This document shows, in pieces, positions 57,189 through 64,000 of a stretch of 64,000 nucleotides of DNA. Positions within the stretch are counted from its first letter, which is position 1. Each line of letters starts with the position of its first letter. The position numbers and the translations under genes were made by a program. This stretch comes from Halomonas faecis (GTDB lineage Bacteria; Pseudomonadota; Gammaproteobacteria; Pseudomonadales; Halomonadaceae), in contig NZ_JAACZO010000001.1 in the NCBI RefSeq assembly GCF_010993975.1, positions 124,001 to 188,000 on the forward strand, given 5' to 3'. Below the pieces are notes generated by a model that did no database searches, was not told where the DNA came from, and saw nothing but the letters and a program-made list of their open reading frames with translations.

Positions 57189-58688
57189 ATGAATATGAAA
57201 CTGTCCAAGACGCTGTCCACCCTGCTAGACGACCCGCGCCTGTTCCGCCAGTACGCCTACGTCGACGGCAAGTGGACTCACGGCGAGGGCGGCCGCGAAG
57301 AGGCCGTGTTCGATCCGGCCACGGGGGAAGCCCTGGGGCACATTCCCTGGCTCGAGCCCGAACAGATCCGCGGTGCCGTGGATGCCGCCGAGGCGGCCTT
57401 CGTGCACTGGCGCGCACTGCGCGCCGACGAGCGCTGCGAGCGGCTGCTGGCGTGGTACGACTTGCTGCAGGCCCACCGCGAGGATCTGGCCACCATCATG
57501 ACCCTGGAACAGGGCAAGCCGCTGCCCGATGCCCGTGGCGAGGTGGAATACGGCGCCAGCTTCGTGCGCTGGTTCGCCGAGGAGGGCAAGCGCACCTACG
57601 GTGACACCATCCCCAGTCACATCCCCAACGCCGCGCTGGGTACCATCAAGGAGCCGGTAGGCATCGCCGCGCTGATCACGCCGTGGAACTTCCCGTTGGC
57701 GATGATCACTCGCAAGGCCGCTGCCGCCATGGCCGCCGGCTGCCCGGTGATCGTCAAGCCCGCCGGCGAGACCCCGTTCTCGGCGCTGGCGCTGGCCGAG
57801 CTCGCCGAGCGCGCCGGCATCCCCGCCGGGGTGTTCAACGTGGTGCTGGGCGAGCCCGCCGAAGTGTCGAAACTGCTGTGTGCCGAGGAGCGCGTCAAGG
57901 CGCTATCGTTCACCGGTTCCACCCGGGTCGGCCGGCTGCTGCTCGAGCAGTGCGCGAACACCGTCAAGCGGGTGTCGCTGGAGCTGGGGGGCAATGCGCC
58001 CTTCATCGTCGGCCCGGACATGGACCCCAAGGAGGCGGCCTACGCCGCCGTGGCGGCCAAGTTCCAGACCGCCGGCCAGGATTGCCTGGCGGCCAACCGC
58101 ATTCTGGTTCACGAGTCGATCCACGACGCCTTCGTCGAGCAGTTCGCCGAGCGCATGGCGGCACTCACCGTGGGCAACGGGCTGGAGAGCGAGATCGATC
58201 TCGGTCCGCTGATCCATCGTCAGGCCGTGGAGAAGGCCGCCAGCATCGTCGACGATGCCATCTCCCGCGGGGCTACCCTGGTCGCCGGCGACCAGAGCGC
58301 GGCACCCGGGCCCAACTTCTTCATGCCGGTGCTGATGACCGGCGTGACCCCCGAGATGAAGGTGTGGCACGAGGAGAACTTTTCGCCGGTGGCCGGCATC
58401 ACCGCCTATTCGGACGACGACCAGGTGATCGAGATGGCCAACGACACCGAATACGGCCTGGCCGCCTACGTCTACACCCACGACATCCGCCGCATCTGGA
58501 AACTGCTGCGGGCGCTGGAGTACGGCATGGTCAGCGTCAACTCGGTGAAGATGACCGGCCCCCCGGTGCCCTTCGGCGGCGTCAAGCAGTCGGGCCTGGG
58601 CCGCGAGGGCGGCATCACCGGTATCGATGAATACCTCGAAACGAAGTACTACTGCCTGGGGGCCCTGGGCTCGGTATCTGGTAGTTGA
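57189..58688 (+). CDS. doeC: Aspartate-semialdehyde dehydrogenase DoeC (ALDH family)
   Basis: A 499-residue NAD(P)-dependent aldehyde dehydrogenase of the succinate-semialdehyde type that oxidises L-aspartate beta-semialdehyde, the DoeD product, to aspartate. Catalytic Glu in SLELGGNAPFIVGPD and Cys in [38 protein letters not shown] is the cofactor motif. Start candidates are 57189 and 57195; a GGGAGGTG site favours the first. A family-II repeat begins just after its stop, within the doeC-doeD gap. Confidence 0.93.
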   Translation: MNMKLSKTLSTLLDDPRLFRQYAYVDGKWTHGEGGREEAVFDPATGEALGHIPWLEPEQIRGAVDAAEAAFVHWRALRADERCERLLAWYDLLQAHREDLATIMTLEQGKPLPDARGEVEYGASFVRWFAEEGKRTYGDTIPSHIPNAALGTIKEPVGIAALITPWNFPLAMITRKAAAAMAAGCPVIVKPAGETPFSALALAELAERAGIPAGVFNVVLGEPAEVSKLLCAEERVKALSFTGSTRVGRLLLEQCANTVKRVSLELGGNAPFIVGPDMDPKEAAYAAVAAKFQTAGQDCLAANRILVHESIHDAFVEQFAERMAALTVGNGLESEIDLGPLIHRQAVEKAASIVDDAISRGATLVAGDQSAAPGPNFFMPVLMTGVTPEMKVWHEENFSPVAGITAYSDDDQVIEMANDTEYGLAAYVYTHDIRRIWKLLRALEYGMVSVNSVKMTGPPVPFGGVKQSGLGREGGITGIDEYLETKYYCLGALGSVSGS

Positions 58689-58800
58689 GCTTGCTGCGCT
58701 CGGCCATACGGCGTTGGATCTTGATTCGAACATGCTCATTTACAGAACGTAAACTCCGCTGTTCTCGTCAAGATCCGCCTTGTCTGGCCTTCGCTCGCAG
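58689..58800 (+). repeat. Family-II structured intergenic repeat, copy 2
   Basis: Starts at the doeC stop. Helices: GGCCA (58702-58706) with TGGCC (58785-58789); GGATCTTGA (58716-58724) with TCAAGATCC (58768-58776); GAACA (58728-58732) with TGTTC (58760-58764); TTTAC (58739-58743) with GTAAA (58749-58753) around AGAAC. Compared with copy 1 the three outer helices differ but stay paired. Confidence 0.75.
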
Positions 58801-58842
58801 AGCTCTCGTGCTTAGTGGTTTTGCTTTTTGAATTTGAACATC

Positions 58843-58863
58843 CTCCCCGGCGGAGCCGGGGAG
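58843..58863 (+). promoter_or_regulatory. Hairpin in the doeD leader
   Basis: CTCCCCGGC (58843-58851) pairs with GCCGGGGAG (58855-58863) around GGA, ending 22 bases before the doeD start. Its position suggests message processing or stability control; no T run follows, so termination is unlikely. Confidence 0.5.
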
Positions 58864-58885
58864 CCCTGAGAGAAGAGAGAACGCC

Positions 58886-60295
58886 ATGAGCTTGCATAAG
58901 GACTTGATCGATCGCGACCGGAAGGTCACCTTTCACGCCTCCACCCACCTGCGCGACTTCGCCCAGGGCGATGCGCCGGGCCGGGTCATCACCGGCGGCA
59001 AGGGCATCCACATTCGTGACAAGGACGGCCGTGAATTCATCGACGGCTTCGCCGGGCTGTATTGCGTCAACATTGGCTACGGTCGTACCGAGGTGGCCGA
59101 GGCGATCTATCAGCAGGCGCTCGAACTCTCCTACTACCACACCTACGTGGGGCACTCCAACGAGCCGCAGATCGCGCTCTCCGAGAAGATCCTCGAGCTC
59201 GCCGGGCCTGGCATGTCCAAGGTCTACTACGGCCTGGGCGGCTCTGACGCCAACGAGACGCAGCTCAAGATCGTGCGCTACTACAACAACGTGCTGGGGC
59301 GTCCGCAGAAGAAGAAGGTGATCGCGCGGAGCCGCGGCTACCACGGCTCCGGCATCGCCTCCGGCTCGCTGACCGGCCTGAAGGCGTTCCACGACCACTT
59401 CGACCTGCCCATCGAGACGATCCGTCACACCGAGGCGCCGTTCTACTACCAGCGTGCCGCCGAGCAGCAGGGCATGAGCGAGCGTGACTTCTCCGCCTAC
59501 TGTGCCGAACGGCTCGAGGCGATGATCCTGGCCGAGGGCCCGGAGACCGTCGCCGCCTTCATCGGCGAGCCGGTGCTGGGAACCGGCGGTATCGTGCCGC
59601 CGCCCGAGGGCTACTGGGAGGCAATTCAGGCGGTGCTCGCCAAGTACGACGTGCTGTTGATCGCCGACGAGGTGGTATGCGGCTTCGGCCGGATCGGTGC
59701 CGACTTCGGCAGCCACTACTATGGCATCCAACCCGACCTGATCACCGTGGCCAAGGGCCTGACCAGCGCCTACCAGCCGCTCTCCGGCGTGATCGTCGGC
59801 GACCGCGTGTGGCAGGTGCTCGAGCAGGGCACCGGCGAGTACGGCCCCATCGGCCATGGCTGGACCTACTCCGGACACGCCCTGGGTTGCGCCGCGGCGC
59901 TGGCCAACCTGGCCATCATCGAGCGTGAGGGGCTCACCGCCAACGCCGCCGAAACCGGTGCCTACTTGCAGCAGCAGATGCAGGCCGCCTTCGGCGACCA
60001 TCCACTCGTCGGCGACGTGCGCGGCGTTGGCATGTTGGCAGCGGTGGAGTTCGCCGCCGACCCGGCTCGGCGCCAAGCCTTCGACCCGGCGCTCAAGGTC
60101 GGTCCGCGCATCGCCGCGGCGGCGCTGGAGCAGAACCTGATCGCCCGCGCCATGCCCCAGGGTGACATTCTGGGCTTCGCCCCGCCCTTGGTAGCCACCC
60201 GGGCCGAGGTCGACGAGATCGTCGCCCGCACCCGGCGCGCCGTCGATCAGGTGGCCGACGAGCTGGTGCGCAGCGGCGAAGCCCAGCTCGCCTGA
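58886..60295 (+). CDS. doeD: L-2,4-diaminobutyrate transaminase DoeD
   Basis: A 469-residue class-III PLP aminotransferase that converts 2,4-diaminobutyrate to aspartate beta-semialdehyde. The cofactor lysine is in ITVAKGLTSAYQPLSG, the cofactor-holding Asp in LIADEVVCGFGRIG, and the substrate region YGLGGSDANETQLK and SRGYHGSG are typical. GAGAAGAGAG precedes the ATG. It follows doeC after the repeat and the leader hairpin; a strong hairpin separates it from eutB. Confidence 0.93.
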   Translation: MSLHKDLIDRDRKVTFHASTHLRDFAQGDAPGRVITGGKGIHIRDKDGREFIDGFAGLYCVNIGYGRTEVAEAIYQQALELSYYHTYVGHSNEPQIALSEKILELAGPGMSKVYYGLGGSDANETQLKIVRYYNNVLGRPQKKKVIARSRGYHGSGIASGSLTGLKAFHDHFDLPIETIRHTEAPFYYQRAAEQQGMSERDFSAYCAERLEAMILAEGPETVAAFIGEPVLGTGGIVPPPEGYWEAIQAVLAKYDVLLIADEVVCGFGRIGADFGSHYYGIQPDLITVAKGLTSAYQPLSGVIVGDRVWQVLEQGTGEYGPIGHGWTYSGHALGCAAALANLAIIEREGLTANAAETGAYLQQQMQAAFGDHPLVGDVRGVGMLAAVEFAADPARRQAFDPALKVGPRIAAAALEQNLIARAMPQGDILGFAPPLVATRAEVDEIVARTRRAVDQVADELVRSGEAQLA

Positions 60296-60315
60296 GCCGC
60301 CGCTATCCCGTCTCG

Positions 60316-60344
60316 ACCTCGCCGCGGCTTGCCCGCGGCGAGGT
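60316..60344 (+). terminator. Hairpin between doeD and eutB
   Basis: ACCTCGCCGCGG (60316-60327) and CCGCGGCGAGGT (60333-60344) form a perfect 12-base-pair stem with a 5-base loop, followed by TCGTCGT. It can attenuate read-through from doeABXCD into eutB. Confidence 0.6.
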
Positions 60345-60366
60345 TCGTCGTATGAGGGCAGGTGAC

Positions 60367-61365
60367 ATGACCGAACCCACTCATGGCGTGACGCTGGAAG
60401 CCATCTACCGGGCGCGCCAGCGCCTGGCCGGCCAGGCGGTGCGCACGCCACTGGTGCGCTCGGCAGCGCTCTCCGCGCGCTTCGATGCCGACATCCGCCT
60501 CAAGCTCGAGACCTGTCAGCCCACCGGCGCCTTCAAGCTGCGCGGCGCCACCAACATGATTGCCGCGCTGATCGAGCGCCATGGGCGCGACGCCCTGGCC
60601 GCCGGCGTGACCACGGCCTCGACCGGCAACCACGGCCGCGCCGTGGCCTATGCGGCGGCGCGGCTTGGCGTGCCGGCGGTGATCTGCCTTTCCAGTCTGG
60701 TACCGGCCAACAAGGTGGCCGCTATCGAGGCACTGGGTGCCGAGGTGAAACGCGTGGGCGAGAGCCAGGACGAGGCTTTCGCCGAGGTCGAACGGCTGGT
60801 GCGCGACCAGGGCATGACGCTGATCCCGCCCTTCGACGACCCGCTGATCGCCGCCGGGCAGGGCACCATCGGACTCGAACTCATGGAGGACGCGCCCGAT
60901 CTCGACCGCGTCATCGTCGGTCTCTCCGGCGGGGGGCTGCTGGGCGGCATCGGCGCGGCCGTGAAGGCGATCCGCCCGGCGTGCCGGGTCACCGGGGTGA
61001 GCCTGTCGCAGGGTGCCGCCATGTGGGAGAGTCTCCAGGCCGGTCAGCCGGTGTCAGTGGAAGAGGCAGAGAGCCTGGCCGACTCGCTGGGCGGCGGCAT
61101 CGGCCTCGCCAACCGCTGCACCTTCGAACTGGTGCGCGCGGTGATGGACGACCACTATCAAGTCTCCGAGACGGCCATTGCCTGCGCCATGGTCGACATT
61201 CTCGAGCACGAGAAACGCCTGGTGGAAGGCGCCGCCGCAGTGGGCCTGGCGGCGCTTGCCGAGCATGGCGTCGACGTGCGCGGCGAGGCGCTGGCACTGA
61301 TCCTCTCCGGCAACGGCGTGGCGCTGGAAACCTTCGACCGGGCACGGTGTCTGACGGGGCGTTAG
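60367..61365 (+). CDS. eutB: Threonine dehydratase-like PLP protein EutB (hydroxyectoine utilisation)
   Basis: A 332-residue fold-type-II PLP enzyme. The PLP lysine is in ETCQPTGAFKLRGATN and the phosphate-binding Gly loop in GLSGGGLLGGIG; ASTGNHGRAVAYAA binds the substrate carboxylate. In ectoine/hydroxyectoine utilisation clusters EutB, with EutC, is proposed to convert hydroxyectoine-derived intermediates. Plain threonine/serine dehydratase activity is the alternative. ATG 60367 is chosen for its GGTGAC spacing; an ATG five codons upstream is possible. Confidence 0.87.
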   Translation: MTEPTHGVTLEAIYRARQRLAGQAVRTPLVRSAALSARFDADIRLKLETCQPTGAFKLRGATNMIAALIERHGRDALAAGVTTASTGNHGRAVAYAAARLGVPAVICLSSLVPANKVAAIEALGAEVKRVGESQDEAFAEVERLVRDQGMTLIPPFDDPLIAAGQGTIGLELMEDAPDLDRVIVGLSGGGLLGGIGAAVKAIRPACRVTGVSLSQGAAMWESLQAGQPVSVEEAESLADSLGGGIGLANRCTFELVRAVMDDHYQVSETAIACAMVDILEHEKRLVEGAAAVGLAALAEHGVDVRGEALALILSGNGVALETFDRARCLTGR

Positions 61366-61372
61366 CAAGCTC

Positions 61373-61687
61373 TTGGCCCTTGGTGGTGACCCGCATGACC
61401 CTGCGTTCGGCGTTGTAGAATCCCTCCAGTGTTTTCTGGCCGCCCTGGAGCGCGGCGAGGTGGCCCTACTCGACGTGCGCCCCGCGGACGAATATCGGGC
61501 GGGCCACTTGCCGGAGGCAATGCTCGATGACCTGCCCCGCGACAAGGAGATCGTTGCCTACTGCCGAGGCCCTTACTGTGCCCTCTCGCACGAAGCCGTT
61601 CAGCGCCTTCGACAGCTGGGGTATCGAGTCAGGCGTTTCGAGGAGGGCTACCCCGAGTGGAAAGCCGCAGGCCTGCCCGTGATGTAG
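61373..61687 (+). pseudogene. Rhodanese-domain remnant of an ArsR-rhodanese-type protein
   Basis: An open stretch of at most 104 codons beginning at TTG without a ribosome site. VESLQCFLAALERGEVALLDVRPADEYRAGHLPEA (in two parts) and EIVAYCRGPYCALSHEAVQRL are the rhodanese halves usually attached to an ArsR DNA-binding domain; that domain is missing. Between PEA and LPRDKE about a dozen residues, normally present, also appear to be lost. Catalytic Cys is intact in YCRGPYC. Gene decay is the simplest reading; a short functional protein cannot be excluded. Confidence 0.6.
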
Positions 61688-61702
61688 GGCGAGAGGGGCA
61701 TC

Positions 61703-62530
61703 ATGAATGACACACTGATGGCGCAGGAACCGTGGATCCGGATCGCCGCCTTCGGCAGTGTCTTGCTGCTGATGGCCGTTTGGGAAGTTCTTGCCGCACG
61801 GCGATCTCAGCAGGTTCGTCGCTGGCAGCGCTGGCCCAGCAATCTGCTGATCGTGGTCGTGGACACGCTCACCGTTCGCCTGGTCTTTCCCCTGGCCGCC
61901 GTCGGAGCGGCCCTGGTATCGGCCGACAAGGGCTGGGGCGTTTTCCATCTGATCGCCGCTCCAGGGTGGCTGGCCATCCTCGTCTCCGTGGTCGTGCTGG
62001 ACATGGCGATCTATTTCCAGCACCGCCTCTTCCATGCCATCCCTTGGTTGTGGCGCCTGCATCGCATGCACCATGCGGACCTCGAGTTCGACGTGACCAC
62101 GGGCCTGCGCTTCCACCCCTTGGAAATTCTGCTCTCGATGGGCATCAAGGTCGCCGTGGTTGCCCTGCTCGGCGCGCCGGCGCTCGCGGTGCTGATCTTC
62201 GAGGTCGTGCTCAACGCTACCTCGATGTTCAACCACGGCAATGTGCGCCTGCCCGCCAGGGTCGACCGCTGGCTGCGCTTCGTCGTGGTGACGCCGGAGA
62301 TGCACCGCGTTCATCACTCCATCATCCGACACGAAACCGACAGCAACTTCGGTTTCAACCTGCCCTGGTGGGATCGCCTGTTCGGCACCTACCGCGACCA
62401 GCCCGCCGCCGGCCATCTCGGCATGACGATCGGCATCGAGGATTTCCGCAATGTCCGGGAACTGCGACTCGACCGGATGCTGTTGCAGCCCTTCCGGAAC
62501 CCTGGCCGACCCGAGAAACGCGGGCGTTGA
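61703..62530 (+). CDS. Sterol desaturase/fatty-acid hydroxylase family protein
   Basis: A 275-residue membrane di-iron oxygenase. Four to five helices surround the His clusters HRLFHAIPWLWRLHRMHH, FNHGN and MHRVHHSIIRHE, the eight-histidine iron site. C-terminal NFGFNLPWWDRLFGTYRDQP is a family hallmark. It starts 15 bases after the rhodanese remnant, probably its former operon partner, and interrupts the eutB-eutC neighbourhood. The lipid or sterol substrate is unknown. Confidence 0.85.
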   Translation: MNDTLMAQEPWIRIAAFGSVLLLMAVWEVLAARRSQQVRRWQRWPSNLLIVVVDTLTVRLVFPLAAVGAALVSADKGWGVFHLIAAPGWLAILVSVVVLDMAIYFQHRLFHAIPWLWRLHRMHHADLEFDVTTGLRFHPLEILLSMGIKVAVVALLGAPALAVLIFEVVLNATSMFNHGNVRLPARVDRWLRFVVVTPEMHRVHHSIIRHETDSNFGFNLPWWDRLFGTYRDQPAAGHLGMTIGIEDFRNVRELRLDRMLLQPFRNPGRPEKRGR

Positions 62531-62596
62531 AGGGACGTTGCTCGGTTGCCGATAATGGGCTGTCGAACACGGCCCACCTTCCGATTGGAGGCGACC

Positions 62597-63544
62597 ATGC
62601 AGCTCTACCAGCGCGATGCCATTGCCGAAATCGTGACTCTCGACCATGACGCCCTGACGGCGGTGGAGGCGGGCTTCGCCGCGCTGGGCCGCGGCGAAGC
62701 GGTGCAGCCGCCGATCCTCTCCATGGCCATGGAAGAGTTCGGCAGCGAGGTGGACGTCAAGACGGCGCACATTCGTGATGCCTCACGCTTCGCCATCAAG
62801 GTCAGCACCGGTGCCTTCGACAACCCCAAGCGCGGTCTGCCGAGCCTCAATGGCCTGATGATGGTGTTCGCGGCCGAGACGGGGCTCGTCGAGGCGGTGC
62901 TCTTCGACGAGGGGTATCTCACCATGGTGCGCACGGCGTTGGCCGGGGCCATCGCCGCCAAGCACCTGTCGCGGGAGAACAGCCGTCGGGTGGCGGTAAT
63001 CGGTGCCGGCGAGCAGGCCGAGCAGCAGGTCAAGGCGCTGCGCCTGGTGCGCGACATCGACACTCTCGACGTCTGGGCGCGGCGCCGCGAAGCCGCCGAG
63101 GCCTACGCCGAGCGGATGCGCGCGGCGGGGCTTGCGGTGAACGTCCACGACAGTGTGCACCAGGCCTGCACCGAGGCCGATATCATCGTCACCACCACGC
63201 CGGCCCGCGAGCCCCTGCTGTTCGCCCAGGATCTGCCCGAGGGCGTGCACGTCACCGCCATGGGCTCCGACAGTCCCGACAAGCGCGAGCTCGACGACGA
63301 GGTGCTGGTCCGCGCCGATGCCTTCGTGGCCGACACTCGCGCCCAGAGCGAAACCAACGGCGAGCTGAAGGCCTTCGCCGGCAAGGAGACGCCCTTCAAG
63401 GTCCACGAGTTGGGCCGGGTAATCGCCGAGGGGCAGCGCCTGCGCCTGACGGACGCCACCATCACGGTGTGTGACCTGACCGGCACCGGCGTACAGGATA
63501 CGGCGATTGCCGCCTTCGCCCTCGAGCGGCTTTCTGCGGGTTGA
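62597..63544 (+). CDS. eutC: Ornithine cyclodeaminase-like protein EutC
   Basis: A 315-residue member of the ornithine cyclodeaminase/mu-crystallin family. NAD-binding motif VAVIGAGEQAEQQVKALRLVRDI near residues 130-152; substrate-side FAIKVSTGAFDNPKRGLPSLNG and MGSDSPDKRELDDEVL are typical. ATG 62597 follows GGAGGCG. With EutB it belongs to hydroxyectoine utilisation clusters. It is separated from eutB by 1.2 kb containing the rhodanese remnant and hydroxylase gene. Confidence 0.87.
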   Translation: MQLYQRDAIAEIVTLDHDALTAVEAGFAALGRGEAVQPPILSMAMEEFGSEVDVKTAHIRDASRFAIKVSTGAFDNPKRGLPSLNGLMMVFAAETGLVEAVLFDEGYLTMVRTALAGAIAAKHLSRENSRRVAVIGAGEQAEQQVKALRLVRDIDTLDVWARRREAAEAYAERMRAAGLAVNVHDSVHQACTEADIIVTTTPAREPLLFAQDLPEGVHVTAMGSDSPDKRELDDEVLVRADAFVADTRAQSETNGELKAFAGKETPFKVHELGRVIAEGQRLRLTDATITVCDLTGTGVQDTAIAAFALERLSAG

Positions 63545-63628
63545 CGTCGGGGTTCGCGTCGACTTGCCAGCGTATGGCCACGGACGCAAGCTGTTCACCA
63601 TCCGGTCATGAACAGAGGGAGGATGACG

Positions 63629-64000
63629 ATGTCCGCCAAAGTACTGGCCTTCGATGTCTACGGCACCCTGATCGACACCCAGGGCGTGGTCGCCGAGCTG
63701 GAAACGCGGCTGGCCGGCAATGCAGGACTCGCTGCCGACTTCTCGCGACGCTGGCGCGACAAGCAGCTCGAGTACAGCTTCCGACGTGGCCTGATGGGCG
63801 CCTACGTGCCCTTCTCGCAGTGCACCCGTGCAGCGCTGGACTTCACCGACCGCGCGCTGCAGACCCAGCTCTCCGACGTCGACCAGGACCACCTGATGAA
63901 CGTCTATGCGCGGCTGCCGGCCTTTCCCGAAGCGGCCGGGGCGCTGGCTCGCCTGGATCGCGCCGGGGTGCGCTGCGTGGCCTTTTCCAACGGCACGGCC
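63629..64000 (+). CDS. HAD-family L-2-haloacid dehalogenase type II (3' end off the window)
   Basis: The frame runs open from ATG 63629 to the window end, 124 codons of a family of about 220. The nucleophile is Asp9 in LAFDVYGTLIDTQGVV, and the second HAD motif is CVAFSNGT near the edge. GGGAGG lies seven bases upstream. HAD proteins of this group hydrolyse 2-haloacids, but many act on other small substrates. It follows eutC after 84 bases and may belong to the same unit. Confidence 0.85.
   Translation, partial: MSAKVLAFDVYGTLIDTQGVVAELETRLAGNAGLAADFSRRWRDKQLEYSFRRGLMGAYVPFSQCTRAALDFTDRALQTQLSDVDQDHLMNVYARLPAFPEAAGALARLDRAGVRCVAFSNGTA

Noticed and set aside
58736..60451. A 571-codon open frame antisense to doeD
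   Set aside because: Same reason: it is the complement of an intact aminotransferase gene, low in complexity and without motifs.

Overview
The window is a stretch of high-GC gammaproteobacterial chromosome, most likely from Halomonas or a close relative in the Halomonadaceae. The strongest clue is the ectoine/hydroxyectoine degradation cluster doeA-doeB-doeX-doeC-doeD (54.1-60.3 kb), whose gene order and protein lengths match the Halomonas elongata arrangement as I remember it. Other fitting traits are several TRAP transporters, a BaeSR-type two-component system and a NosP-type sensor beside alcohol-oxidation genes. I found no rRNA, tRNA, phage, transposase or CRISPR array.

Region by region. 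(1) 1-1.8 kb, minus strand: the end of a galactonate catabolic operon, a GntR regulator followed by D-galactonate dehydratase, which runs off the left edge. (2) 1.9-15.2 kb: purine-derived allantoin catabolism. An NCS1 permease and allantoin racemase (minus strand) face puuE, allE and allA (plus strand). Then gcl, hyi, glxR, ttuD and pyk take the glyoxylate through tartronate semialdehyde, glycerate and 2-phosphoglycerate toward pyruvate. A GntR/FCD repressor candidate closes the block, and TTGTNNACAA-like boxes occur at the racemase/puuE divergence, at gcl and at the regulator. The allantoate-to-ureidoglycine step (allC) is absent from the window. (3) 15.2-18.4 kb: modABC molybdate importer plus a DUF192 protein. 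(4) 18.4-31 kb: EamA exporter, DctPQM TRAP transporter, macrodomain protein, a lysine-2,3-aminomutase-like radical SAM enzyme, a TAXI-type TRAP transporter with a UspA protein, and a DUF2189 membrane protein. (5) 30.5-39.4 kb: signalling and alcohol oxidation. A Cys-less SUOX-fold protein sits with a hybrid kinase, followed by NosP, a NahK/ErcS'-like kinase, a LuxR-type regulator, ExaC aldehyde dehydrogenase and an AdhP alcohol dehydrogenase. (6) 39.5-43 kb: a Hen1-like methyltransferase, then an ECF sigma/anti-sigma/methyltransferase-MerC operon divergent from a secreted cupin. (7) 43-53.8 kb: Spy/CpxP-like protein with BaeRS-like system, LysO, DUF3108, DJ-1/PfpI, NAD salvage (pncA plus nicotinate phosphoribosyltransferase), a NIT-domain chemoreceptor and GhrA. 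(8) 54.1-64 kb: doeABXCD, then eutB and eutC separated by a rhodanese remnant and a sterol-desaturase-type hydroxylase, and a haloacid dehalogenase cut by the right edge.

Three items deserve most attention. First, the intergenic regions carry two families of dispersed repeats (five and two copies) in which both arms of each stem change together between copies. That compensatory variation points to conserved structure. Second, two identical GGAAC-N17-CGTC promoter-like sites lie back to back between the ECF sigma gene and the cupin gene, defining a compact and apparently undescribed stress module whose effector is an ArsM-like methyltransferase fused to a MerC-like membrane domain. Third, the shared TTGTNNACAA boxes suggest one GntR regulator for the allantoin/glyoxylate block. 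All function calls come from reading the sequence and from memory of protein families; no database search was run.
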